Source of the DNA: an uncultured Eubacteriales bacterium
GTDB lineage: Bacteria; Bacillota; Clostridia; Oscillospirales; Oscillospiraceae
Length of the DNA stretch: 40,681 nt
Direction of reading: 5' to 3'
Assembly (NCBI GenBank): GCA_900546615.1
Contig: URDJ01000028.1
Location: forward strand, 1-40,681
Of the stretch, positions 33,501 to 40,643 are shown piece by piece. The translations under genes and the position numbers were made by a program. How positions within the stretch are numbered: the first letter of the stretch is position 1; each line of letters begins with the position of its first letter. Under the pieces are notes generated by a model that had not been told where the DNA came from, searched no databases, and was given only the letters and a program-made list of their open reading frames with translations.

Positions 33501-35975
33501 GATGGGGTGATCGGCGACAGCAGCCTCACCCAGAACGGCATCTTTACGACCAACTCCAGCGGCGAGGTCCGTATCACCAATCTTGCTCCGGGCGCTTATG
33601 TTTTGACGGAGATCAAGGCGCCGGCAGGGTATGTGATGGACGCCCCCTCCACCAACGTGGTCATCGGCCAGGGCGGGGATACTCAGACCGTGGTCATCAC
33701 TAACTCCAAGGCTGGCAGCCTCATCATCGACAAGCGGGACTCCCTCACCGGCGAGCCCCTGGAGGGGGTCACATTTAAAGTGACCACCAGCACCGGGGAA
33801 TTCGTGCCAGACGAAAACGGCTACATCTCCAGCAACGGCATCTACCATACTGACGCGGACGGCAAGATCCAGATCGACGGCGTGGTGGGTACCCTGGTGG
33901 TCACCGAAACGGCCACCATCCCCGGCTACACCATTGACCCCGCAAGCCAGATCCAGACCGTAGTGGTCAACCCCAACGACACGCAAACGATCTATTTTAC
34001 CAACGCCCCCAGCACTACCCTGGTGATTGAGAAGTATATCGAGGGCACCACCACACCCCTGGAGGGCGTGACCTTCCTGGTCACCGACAGTTCCGGCGCG
34101 GTGGTGGGCCCCTCCAACGGCGAGTATATCACGGACGAAAATGGCCGCATCGTCATCGATGGCCTCACCCCCGGTGTCACCGTCACCGCCCGGGAGGTCA
34201 AGGCCCTGGAGGGCTATGTCCTGGACACCTCTCCCAAGAGCATCATCATCAAGGCCGGCGAGGTCCAGACGCTCCGGTTTTACAATGAGGCCAAGGGCAC
34301 CTTGGTCATCCGCAAACTGGACTCCATGACCAAAGAGCCCTTGGCGGGTGTTGAATTTGAGTTGACCTACGCCGACGGCGGCTATGTGGATGACGCCAAC
34401 GGGCACCTGTCCAGCAAGGGCCTCTACACCACCGACGCCAACGGCGAGATCCGCATTTCTGGCGTCACAGGTACTATCGTGGTCAAGGAGACCAAGACTG
34501 TCGAGGGGTACACCATCGACGAGGCGACCCGCGTCCAGACGGTCCAGGTCAACCCCGCGGATACCCAGACCCTCACGTTCTACAATGATCCCATCGGCGG
34601 CGTGGAGATCATCAAGGTCAACGCCGCGGATACCAAAGAGCGCATTCCCAACGTGACCTTCGAGATCCGCAAGGTGGACGATGAGCTCATCGACACGGTC
34701 ACCACCGACAAAAATGGCCGTGTCTTTACCGCTTTGGAGGACGGGGCCTACTACGCCGTGGAGATCGAGGCGGCGGAGAGCTTCAAGCTGGACGATACGC
34801 CCCACTACTTCGAGGTGGAGGACGGTAAAACCACAACCCTCCGCATTGAGAACGATGCGTTCAGCGGCATCCTCATCAAGAAGATCGACAGCAGTACTCG
34901 AGAGGGTATTTACGGGGTGACCTTCCTGCTCTATGACAGCAATAAGAACCCCATCGGGCAGTACACCTCAGATGACCGGGGCTATGTCTACATCGACGAC
35001 CTGCCCTCCTCCGGCCGCTACTACCTGCGGGAGCTGGAGGCCGCCGATGGGTACCTCCTTGACGAGCAGCTGAAGACCGTCTATGTCACCGCTGGCACCA
35101 CCACGGAGGTCATCTGGGAGAACACCGCCGTCACTGGCCAGATCCAGGTGACTAAGACCAGCGCCGACTACAACAGCATGAACGGCTGGCCCGCCGGCAC
35201 GCCCATCCCCAACACGGAGTTTGAAATCTACAACGCCCGGACCGGCAAGCTGGTGGATACCATCAAGACGGACAAGAATGGCGTGGCGGTCTCCCGGCCC
35301 CTGCCCCTGGCCCGCTACAAGATCGTGGAATCCAAGGCTGCGGACTTTTATGGCCTGGACCAGACTCCCATCGAGGTGGAGATCGAGTACGCCGGGCAGA
35401 TCGTGCGCGCGGCCATGACCAACAAATCCCTGTATACCAACGTCTCCATCAAGAAGACCGGCTACACCGAGGTCATGCCCGGCCAGCAGATCCGCTACGA
35501 CTTCAGCGGCATCGCCAACAACTCCACCACCAGCCTTACCTCCTTCTTCTGGCGGGGCACCCTGCCCACCCAGGCGGTGCGGCTGGATAAGATCGTCACC
35601 GGCACCTACAACGTACCGGGCAATTATAAGGTGGTGTACAAGACCAACCTGAACCCCAATTACCGCACAATGTATGACAACCTGAGCACCCAGCAGAACT
35701 ATGTGCTGGACGCATCACCCGCAGCCCTGGGGCTGGCCTCCAATGAGGTCATCACTGAGTTTATGGTGGTGTTCGGCGTGGTGCCCGCCAACTTCCGGCA
35801 GGTGGAGGCCCCGCAGGTGTACTGCAATGTGGTCTCCTGGCTCACCGGGGGAACGCAGTTCGTGAATCAGGCCGACGTGGGCGGCATCTACAACGGCCAG
35901 TGGATCATGGCCGCCTCCCGCTGGGTGACCAAGGTCTATAAGCCCGCCCAACCCCTGCCCCGTACCGGCTATTAA
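30516..35975 (+). CDS. Thioester-domain, multi-Cna-B surface adhesin ending in LPRTG
   Basis: A 1819-residue secreted protein. A signal peptide (residues 1-33) is followed by a thioester domain with Cys76 (GFCSQ) and Gln144 (AWVQAVVW), the pair that forms the internal thioester used for covalent attachment to host proteins. From about residue 245 to 1660 there are roughly 14 SpaA/Cna-B-like repeats, each starting with a strand such as LTIRKVD and containing a VTE-APxGY-type segment; Lys and Glu are placed for isopeptide bonds. A final non-repeat domain ends QPLPRTGY and stop. The LPRTG is there, but the usual hydrophobic helix and basic tail are missing. ATG 30516 follows GAGGAAAGG. It is the likely substrate of the sortase at 28486. 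Confidence 0.92.
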   Translation: MKKQTHSLHTRLLSMLLALVCVLGLLPTAALAASPDTIKLEDCAYNGVHYNSPALGECWLHQMQFSYNGDSVMGFCSQKGAGMGRSLEGHTWDSPTPINDPTVKTMMAYFYCHSKGIFTDQAVALGSDEVWGSEYTWTMNAWVQAVVWRYKAGLLSDPAAACAEELLYVYNNLYHTSYSSIDEEMDGISFRDRAQYILDLGAQGVWGDCAVYEYTYAGPGTSYHPANDVQSVVVGELTITREQYELTIRKVDATNPSKGLSGARFLVQNVNGSYSKEVVTGSDGTVTLSPLDASTYAVTELSAPEGYEIDNAGPQYVVLPNESGTTVTVTFTNTPEITSEGSIRKVDADDPTRGLAGAVIKIEGVDNSFTGTYTTGAGGYLTDVPWDAMPIGSYVATEVTPPSGYTTSSDPNKVRQEFVWDGQHDVDLIFENDAKVKIELRKVDDSDRPIEGAVFNILKDGQIIGSEATDASGIITVTGITEGLYAFVEVSVPAPYARMTEPVIAHVDQADIDGGGTITVTAVNHKLPNLTILKRDGQTGDVVSGAVFEVKGIHHGYHTDVTTGPDGTATLTGLPVDSYEVTEKSVPDPFVVAAEPTQTIWLGPGDDQQLIFDNLKQPQLTIAKVDAADSTTPIPGTVFRIEGVDSDYVNTVTTGQDGTVTLRVQPGTYKVIEQSVPEPYYLPDKDADREQTISLNAVDAPESYDFGEILTDANGEIRLHAQGQRLYPGEYTITETAPASGFQMKEPTTQKVILHGGETKTVTFENVPLNAIIVEKYDSVTGAALPGATFQLRFLGGTSGTGGTVIGQKTTGKNGAAIWTGLTAGTYILEEIDPADGYSIIQASETVYLADSGEQSVITVRFENMPDGNLLIRKVCATNPSVTLPNAEFKVMYADGTLIGDSNGIYRTDENGEILISGLTPGKSVVVTETRAPDGFLIDTQSQTVQIKEGRTVSLTFKNQPKGELIIQKRDSATGQPLAGAEFRVTTAAGCEVGLDGVIGDSSLTQNGIFTTNSSGEVRITNLAPGAYVLTEIKAPAGYVMDAPSTNVVIGQGGDTQTVVITNSKAGSLIIDKRDSLTGEPLEGVTFKVTTSTGEFVPDENGYISSNGIYHTDADGKIQIDGVVGTLVVTETATIPGYTIDPASQIQTVVVNPNDTQTIYFTNAPSTTLVIEKYIEGTTTPLEGVTFLVTDSSGAVVGPSNGEYITDENGRIVIDGLTPGVTVTAREVKALEGYVLDTSPKSIIIKAGEVQTLRFYNEAKGTLVIRKLDSMTKEPLAGVEFELTYADGGYVDDANGHLSSKGLYTTDANGEIRISGVTGTIVVKETKTVEGYTIDEATRVQTVQVNPADTQTLTFYNDPIGGVEIIKVNAADTKERIPNVTFEIRKVDDELIDTVTTDKNGRVFTALEDGAYYAVEIEAAESFKLDDTPHYFEVEDGKTTTLRIENDAFSGILIKKIDSSTREGIYGVTFLLYDSNKNPIGQYTSDDRGYVYIDDLPSSGRYYLRELEAADGYLLDEQLKTVYVTAGTTTEVIWENTAVTGQIQVTKTSADYNSMNGWPAGTPIPNTEFEIYNARTGKLVDTIKTDKNGVAVSRPLPLARYKIVESKAADFYGLDQTPIEVEIEYAGQIVRAAMTNKSLYTNVSIKKTGYTEVMPGQQIRYDFSGIANNSTTSLTSFFWRGTLPTQAVRLDKIVTGTYNVPGNYKVVYKTNLNPNYRTMYDNLSTQQNYVLDASPAALGLASNEVITEFMVVFGVVPANFRQVEAPQVYCNVVSWLTGGTQFVNQADVGGIYNGQWIMAASRWVTKVYKPAQPLPRTGY

Positions 35976-36000
35976 GCTGCGTCTGTAATACCAACCCAGA

Positions 36001-36037
36001 GGAGGGCCGTCCATCCGGGCGGCCCTCCATTCTTTTC
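36001..36037 (+). terminator. Terminator after the adhesin gene
   Basis: GGAGGGCCG (36001-36009) pairs with CGGCCCTCC (36020-36028), followed by ATTCTTTTC. Confidence 0.75.
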
Positions 36038-36055
36038 AACAGGAGGAAAACGATC

Positions 36056-36391
36056 ATGAAGCACAAGCGTATTTTTCAGATGTTTTTCATTGTTCTCGCC
36101 CTGTCCCTGTGCCTCTGCGTGCCTGCTTTTGCCGCGGGCGGGGATGTGGCCGGGGCGGTGGAGCAGACCTGGACCGACGCCGCCAGCCAGATCAAGTCGG
36201 TGGTGGACACAGTGGTCTTTCCCGCCCTGAGCATGATCCTGGCCATCGCCTTCTTCGCCAAGCTCGCCATGGCGTATTTCGACTACCGCAAGCACGGCCA
36301 GTTCGAGTGGGCGGGGCCCGTGATCCTCTTCGTCTGCCTGGTCTTCGCCCTGCTGGCGCCCAACTACATCTGGGGCATCATCGGGATTTAA
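36056..36391 (+). CDS. DUF3852/VirB2-pilin-like membrane protein
   Basis: A 111-residue protein with an N-terminal signal (FFIVLALSLCLCVPAFA), a short polar segment and two hydrophobic helices joined by AYFDYRKHGQFEWA. The layout is that of VirB2-like components in Tn1549-type conjugation modules (DUF3852). ATG 36056 has an AGGAGG site and follows the adhesin terminator. It would lie in the membrane as part of the transfer channel. Confidence 0.7.
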   Translation: MKHKRIFQMFFIVLALSLCLCVPAFAAGGDVAGAVEQTWTDAASQIKSVVDTVVFPALSMILAIAFFAKLAMAYFDYRKHGQFEWAGPVILFVCLVFALLAPNYIWGIIGI

Positions 36392-36402
36392 GGGAGGACG
36401 CC

Positions 36403-37026
36403 ATGCAGAGAGATGAATTCATGCGCGGGATGCGGGGCCTGATTTCGGATACGTCCGACCCGGTCACAAGAAGCTTATTAGCAATAGAGCTCGAAACAGC
36501 TTTGGAAAAGCTGCGGCCGGAAGCCCCAGATATCAAAGCGAACCGTCAGCGATTCGGCAGGGATCTGTCTCAGGGGATCCTTCAGCTTTCCTCGCTGGAG
36601 AGGGAATTGGGAGGCCGGGATGGAACCTTCAGCAAGTGGACACAGGCGGCCTATGAAATCAACGAAGACTTTGAACAGCCGTTCGCGGAAGCTGTCAGTG
36701 AGCTTTGCCTCGCTTTCCACGATGTAAAGCAGAAATACGGACAGGATATCGCCTGTCGGCTTTACAACTCGATGCCGGTCATTCTGCCTTCGGAAATTAG
36801 AAACGCGGCCCAATACCTGAATTTTGGCGGGAGCATGGACCATATACCGGCTTTGGCGGAGGTGGGTTTCCTGATGGGCGAAATGGACGATGGAGTCGCT
36901 GAACGGGCAGCCGCATATATGAACGCCGGCGGGGATGCAGACTACGCCTGGTGCGTGGCAACAGAGAGCCCAATTTCTGCTTCGGAAGAACCTGACGATT
37001 CGCAGATTCAACAGACCATGCTGTAG
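36403..37026 (+). CDS. Unknown helical protein between the transfer genes
   Basis: A 207-residue soluble, helical, acidic protein that I do not recognise. ATG 36403 has an AGGGAGG site 11 bases after the previous stop. Its codons are less GC-rich than those of the flanking transfer genes (for example GCA ATA GAG and GAA ACA GCT), which suggests later arrival. A weak hairpin (GCCGTG/CACGGC at 37059-37075, followed by TCTTCTCTGTTTG) lies after it. Confidence 0.55.
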   Translation: MQRDEFMRGMRGLISDTSDPVTRSLLAIELETALEKLRPEAPDIKANRQRFGRDLSQGILQLSSLERELGGRDGTFSKWTQAAYEINEDFEQPFAEAVSELCLAFHDVKQKYGQDIACRLYNSMPVILPSEIRNAAQYLNFGGSMDHIPALAEVGFLMGEMDDGVAERAAAYMNAGGDADYAWCVATESPISASEEPDDSQIQQTML

Positions 37027-37129
37027 GAGAAATAGCGACAGCTGTCACCATTGCAGGGGCCGTGCCGTTCACGGCTCTTCTCTGTTTGTTCTGGACGGTG
37101 CGCCCCTTTCTGAAAAGGGGGGATTATCC

Positions 37130-38035
37130 TTGTTTATCTTTGACTTTGTAGCCGCCACCATTGTGGACGAGCTCATCAACTGGTTTTACGGCCAGGTGGT
37201 GGGATTCCTGGGCAACTTCTTCGCGGAGATGGGCAACATGGGGGTGGAGCTGTTTGAGCTGGACTGGGTCCAGGCCATCGTCCTGTTCTTCTCCCAGCTG
37301 GGGTGGGCCCTGTTCGGCGTGAGCCTGGTGGTGTGCGTTTTCGAGTGCGGCATCGAGTATGCCGGCGGGCGGGCCAATATCAAGGACACCGCCCTGAACA
37401 TCCTGAAGGGCTTCCTGTCCGTCTGCCTCTTCACCACGGTTCCCGTCCGGCTCTACACCCTCTCCGTCTCCCTCCAGGGGACCTTTTCCGCGGGGCTCAC
37501 CGGATTTGGGAGCGGCATCGGCACCGTGGGAGAGCAGATCATCCAGGAGCTCACCAGCGTGGAGAGCATCACCGACATGGCCGGCGCCACACTGAGCTTC
37601 GGCCTCGGGGTCATCACCAGCCCCATCATGATCATTTTCTGCATCATCCTCATGGCCTACGCCGTGATCAAGGTATTTTTCGCCAACCTGAAGCGGGGCG
37701 GCATCCTGCTCATCCAGATCGCCGTGGGGAGCCTCTATATGTTCTCCATCCCCAGAGGCTACACGGACGGCTTCGTGCAGTGGATGAAGCAGGTCATCGG
37801 CCTGTGCCTCACGGCTTTCCTCCAGTCTACCATCCTGGTGGCGGGACTCATGGTGTTCAAGGATCACGCCCTGCTGGGCCTGGGCCTCATGCTCTCCGCC
37901 GGGGAGGTGCCCCGGATCGCCGGCACCTTCGGTTTGGATACTACGACTCGGGCCAATATCATGTCCGCCGTCTACACCGCCCAGGCCGCCGTCAATACCA
38001 CCCGGACCATTGCCCATGCGGTGGCGCCAAAATAG
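37130..38035 (+). CDS. VirB6/TrbL-like conjugation membrane protein
   Basis: A 301-residue polytopic membrane protein with about 6 hydrophobic segments (AIVLFFSQLGWALFGVSLVV; LSFGLGVITSPIMIIFCIIL; LCLTAFLQSTILVAGLMVF) and an alanine-rich end, the design of VirB6/TrbL channel proteins of type IV secretion. The open frame begins upstream, but TTG 37130 has an AAAGGGGGG site and begins directly before the first amphipathic helix (IFDFVAATIVDELINWFYGQ). It normally precedes PrgI and VirB4 genes; these are missing here. Confidence 0.75.
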   Translation: MFIFDFVAATIVDELINWFYGQVVGFLGNFFAEMGNMGVELFELDWVQAIVLFFSQLGWALFGVSLVVCVFECGIEYAGGRANIKDTALNILKGFLSVCLFTTVPVRLYTLSVSLQGTFSAGLTGFGSGIGTVGEQIIQELTSVESITDMAGATLSFGLGVITSPIMIIFCIILMAYAVIKVFFANLKRGGILLIQIAVGSLYMFSIPRGYTDGFVQWMKQVIGLCLTAFLQSTILVAGLMVFKDHALLGLGLMLSAGEVPRIAGTFGLDTTTRANIMSAVYTAQAAVNTTRTIAHAVAPK

Positions 38036-38049
38036 ATAACGGGAGATAA

Positions 38050-38301
38050 ATGAATATGAAACAGTCAAAATCAGCCCCACCCGCTATTTACGCGATATGG
38101 GCGGAGGCACAGCCGGATGGCCCTCTCCAGGGCCGTTCCGGCTTTTTATCTGAGGCCGGATGCCGCTTATTCTTTACATCAGATACAGAGATGGATCAGA
38201 ATATCCGAGATCTGCGGGGCCTCTGCCTGAACCGGACCCCCGCCGTGACCTATCACGGTGTGGCGTATCCCGGAGACCACGATACCCCCTCGGAACGGTA
38301 G
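38050..38301 (+). CDS. Small protein at the broken edge of the transfer module
   Basis: An 83-residue frame starting at ATG 38050 (or the second ATG, 38056), with GGGAGATAA upstream, 14 bases after the VirB6-like gene. It is soluble with no known motif. The last codons (PSER) coincide with the start of foreign sequence that encodes a recombinase fragment on the other strand, so the C-terminus may be cut. Confidence 0.45.
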   Translation: MNMKQSKSAPPAIYAIWAEAQPDGPLQGRSGFLSEAGCRLFFTSDTEMDQNIRDLRGLCLNRTPAVTYHGVAYPGDHDTPSER

Positions 38302-38426
38302 ACCTTTATGATTGGCCACATTCCTTCGTAGTAGTAGTTTCGTATGCTGAACTTCCCAAGCCCCAGAGCCCGCAATGCATCCAGCACTTTTGTGCATAGA
38401 ACATCAAATACAATTTCATCGGACAT
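38253..38426 (-). pseudogene. 5' fragment of a tyrosine recombinase gene
   Basis: A 57-residue frame with a proper start: ATG 38426 preceded by AGAGGTG. Residues 1-40, with LDALRALGLGKFSIRNYYYEG and PIIKVYRSEG, resemble the N-terminal helical region of clostridial tyrosine recombinases (helix, F/YS, then Y and a turn). After that it runs into sequence of the transfer module and stops. The gene has lost its core-binding and catalytic parts. Confidence 0.5.
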
Positions 38427-38488
38427 AAAAACACCTCTGAATGCAGTTAGTCGACTTTCGCCTCCAACTCCATTATAGAGGTGTTTTT
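38427..38488. repeat. 12-base inverted repeat between divergent fragments
   Basis: AAAAACACCTCT (38427-38438) and AGAGGTGTTTTT (38477-38488) are exact complements 38 bases apart. The left arm is also the ribosome site of the minus-strand recombinase fragment. Read to the right, the hairpin is followed by ATAATTTTTC and could be a terminator. Confidence 0.5.
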
Positions 38489-38515
38489 ATAATTTTTCTT
38501 ATCTGGAGGTTATTT

Positions 38516-38902
38516 ATGAACAACACACAAAAAGCATTGATAGACCAAGAGATTTGCGAACAGACCACACCTAATCTCGGGATAACTCAATCCTCGGGAT
38601 TAGATCACCACGCCGTGTTCAGCCGCCAGCGTGTGGATCTGTTCACGGACGGCGAGGTGGCCTCTACCCAGAGCGCCCGTCAGTACAAGGACGCCACCGA
38701 TCTGGTTCTCCAGACCAGTCTGGAGAGGCCGCCCCGGCTCATCCGCCGCCTCACTCCGCTGGAGTGTGAACGGCTCCAGGGCTTCCCGGACGGCTGGACA
38801 GCCCTGCCGGGGGCCTCCGACTCCGCCCGCTACCGTGCCTTGGGCAACAGCGTTTATTGGGACAAAGCCATTATGTTAATGATGGGCACAAAAATGGCAT
38901 GA
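38516..38902 (+). pseudogene. Chimeric fragment of a C5-cytosine DNA methyltransferase
   Basis: A 128-residue frame with a good ribosome site (CTGGAGG). The middle, HAVFSRQRVDLFTDGEVAST then RRLTPLECERLQGFPDGW and ARYRALGNSV, is the C-terminal end of a cytosine-5 methylase. The first 29 residues (MNNTQKALIDQEICEQTTPN on) and the last 16 (YWDKAIMLMMGTKMA) do not belong to that family. The SAM site and catalytic PC motif are absent, so it cannot methylate DNA. Both joints suggest patchwork recombination. Confidence 0.65.
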
Positions 38903-39053
38903 ATACAAGGCTTCTGGGGATTTTACTGCACATAATATTCCACATTTCAACCTTTAATCATAGCAGCTAAAACCTTTTAAGTAAGGGCTTACTTTTTCCG
39001 CTTGTTCAAGTAGAATTGTCATTGTAATAGGAGAAATTTCTACATGAAGGGCG

Positions 39054-39815
39054 GTGGGTATATTGCCAAACAAGCTAATCAAAGACCTCATTGACAAAGG
39101 TGCAGTAACTCTAAAAGAACAGGGATATTCCATACGCAGTAGCGAATACACCCTATTGACATGGATGCAATTTCAAGAGTTCTGCAATAAAAAGGGATAT
39201 GAAACATATTTGCCCTCGCATAAAGATGAATTCATCACAGAACTCGGCAAGTGCACTCCACCTTTAAGGCAGTCCACAATTGACCGCAAAGCCGGAAGCA
39301 TGAAAATGCTTGATCTGCTTGCCACCAAAGGCACCTGGGAAAAAGGGATGCTCAATCCTCTGCAAGAGTTGTTGCCGGAATTCAACTCCTTTCTTGATGC
39401 GCAGGAAGAATATCTCATCAAAACCGGTTATTCAGAATGCACCAGAGAAACGATGCGAAATTATATCTCCGTAGTTATGCGGTACTTTCAGAATGCTGGT
39501 ATAACAAAGCTGGAAGAACTTAACAGCTCACATGTCTCGGCATATCTGCTGACTCTGAGAGGCCATGCAAAAAGTACAGTGCGTTGTGAACTCAGCCGAC
39601 TGCGGAAGTTCCTGTCGTATCTGTATCTGCTTGGATATACATCCGAAAATCTTGCGCCTCATGTACCTGAATATCGTCTGGGACAAGCACAGAGCATAAT
39701 TAAAATCTGGGAGTCAGAGGAAATCAATGCAGTATTGGAAACCGTGAACAGAGCCAGCCCAAAAGGAAAACGAGACTATAAACGCCGTTATGTTGAACTT
39801 CACATAACAGCGTAG
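39054..39815 (+). pseudogene. Tyrosine recombinase/integrase truncated before its catalytic domain
   Basis: A 253-residue frame. Residues 1-115 form a helical arm-type region, and residues 120-215 the SAM-like core-binding domain (FLDAQEEYLIKTGYSECTRE, HVSAYLLTLRGHAKSTV, LRKFLSYLYLLGYTSENLA). After the linker ESEEINAVLETVNRASPKGK the frame should continue into the catalytic domain with its R-H-R-H-Y residues, but it ends RRYVELHITA at a palindrome. It starts at GTG 39054 or TTG 39063 (GGTGGG upstream). Without the catalytic half it cannot recombine DNA. Confidence 0.75.
39783..39812. other. Tyrosine-recombinase core-site-like palindrome
   Basis: Arms CGCCGTTATGT (39783-39793) and ACATAACAGCG (39802-39812) are 11-base inverted repeats with one mismatch, around the 8-base spacer TGAACTTC. 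This is the form of a tyrosine-recombinase crossover site. It falls exactly where the integrase frame is cut, so it may be an attachment site or recombination scar. Confidence 0.5.
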
Positions 39816-39912
39816 CCATTCCCTGCGTGGAGTTCGTCCTGAAGGGCATCGTTAGAGCGGCAGTCCTTGCGGGGTGAGCGGCTGGATGCCGCAGTCCATT
39901 TGCGGAGTATGC

Positions 39913-39949
39913 TTGACATCCCGCTTGGAATGTAGTACGATTGCACTAC
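39913..39949 (+). promoter_or_regulatory. Promoter and operator of the toxin-antitoxin pair
   Basis: TTGACA (39913-39918) and TACGAT (39936-39941) are 17 bases apart. An inverted repeat, GTAGT (39932-39936) and ACTAC (39945-39949), covers the -10 box, as expected for an operator bound by the antitoxin alone or with the toxin. Confidence 0.7.
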
Positions 39950-39963
39950 GAGGAGGGATCGCA

Positions 39964-40272
39964 ATGGCGATGGAATCGACCTTTCAGGTGCGGATGGATA
40001 GCGAGCTCAAAACGCGGGTGGAGGCACTCTACCGCGATCTCGGAACTTCCTTTGCCGAGGCAGTCCGTATCTTCGCCCAGCAGAGCTTGCGGGACGGCGG
40101 GATGCCTTTTCGCCCTACGCTGAAGACTTGGGAGGAAATGACCGCCCAGGAGATCGGCACCAAACTCTTGCGGAGTGAGGCGGACATTCGTGAGGGCCGG
40201 GTGTTTTCCCAGGAGGATGTGGACGCCCGGATGAGGGAGCGCCTTGCCCATGGAAACACTACGGCAGTATAA
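39964..40272 (+). CDS. RelB/DinJ-family antitoxin
   Basis: A 102-residue protein. The N-terminal STFQVRMDSELKTRVEALYR then GTSFAEAVRIFAQQSLRDGG is a ribbon-helix-helix of the RelB/DinJ type; the C-terminal half (SEADIREGRVFSQEDVDARM) would wrap the toxin. ATG 39964 has a GAGGAGGG site. The toxin gene starts inside its 3' end, which couples their translation. The inverted repeat over the promoter suits self-repression. Confidence 0.85.
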   Translation: MAMESTFQVRMDSELKTRVEALYRDLGTSFAEAVRIFAQQSLRDGGMPFRPTLKTWEEMTAQEIGTKLLRSEADIREGRVFSQEDVDARMRERLAHGNTTAV

Positions 40273-40594
40273 AATCTCCTATACGGAGACAGCCATTCAG
40301 GATCTGGAGGAAAAAGCAGACTATATCAGCTGTCAATTCCGAGATCCCGCCTTGGCACTGACCTGGTACACCCGGCTTCGGGACGCGATCCAGCGGGAGC
40401 TGAAAACCATGCCCGAAAAGTATCCGCTGTACAGCGTGGAGCCGTGGCGCTCACAAGGTGTCCGCCTGTTTACCTTCCGCAACGATGTCATTTTGTACAG
40501 TGTGGACGAGGAACATTCCTTCGTCTACATCCGCGCTGTCTGTACCAAGGGCCGGGATATCTCTGCCCATCTCACGGAACATGAAAATGTGTAG
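40250..40594 (+). CDS. RelE/ParE-family toxin
   Basis: A 114-residue protein of the RelE/ParE fold: YKISYTETAIQDLEEKADYI, then a helical hairpin (PALALTWYTRLRDAIQRELK), and the strands VRLFTFRNDVILYSVDEE and FVYIRAVCTKGRD. Whether it cuts mRNA or acts on gyrase cannot be told. ATG 40250 lies 23 bases inside the antitoxin gene, with GAGGGAG upstream; a TTG at 40244 is an alternative. A hairpin terminator follows after 49 bases. Confidence 0.85.
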   Translation: METLRQYKISYTETAIQDLEEKADYISCQFRDPALALTWYTRLRDAIQRELKTMPEKYPLYSVEPWRSQGVRLFTFRNDVILYSVDEEHSFVYIRAVCTKGRDISAHLTEHENV

Positions 40595-40643
40595 GATCAA
40601 ATGATCGGAGAGGCCGTCACATCTGCTCTGCACCTGTAAAATG

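Larger units (their letters stand above)
17111..39815. mobile_element. Decayed integrative conjugative element (edges approximate)
   Basis: The block runs from the tRNA cluster to a truncated integrase and holds cargo typical of Tn1549-like elements of gut Firmicutes: DUF4314, ArdA-like, Dam methylase, AbrB-like, DUF3849-like, SpoVG-like, sortase, Cna-B adhesin, DUF3852 pilin-like and VirB6/TrbL genes, nearly all on the plus strand. Isoleucine is written mostly ATC here, while the chromosomal genes to the left often use ATA, a sign of separate origin. Relaxase, VirD4, VirB4 and a complete integrase are absent, so the copy cannot move by itself as seen. Neither end is defined by a direct repeat that I could find. 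Confidence 0.8.

Noticed and set aside
31692..34805. A very long open frame opposite the adhesin gene
   Set aside because: It mirrors the repeats of the Cna-B gene, has no ribosome site and no family features. GC-rich codons leave few stops on the other strand.
30516..35975. The repetitive adhesin region as a possible CRISPR or DNA-level tandem array
   Set aside because: The repeats are about 90-100 residues long, diverged at DNA level and in frame, which is protein-domain repetition.
38345..38362. A partial match (TATGCTGAACTTCCCA) to the core-like palindrome at 39783
   Set aside because: It lacks the second arm and lies within the coding part of the recombinase fragment, so it is probably chance.
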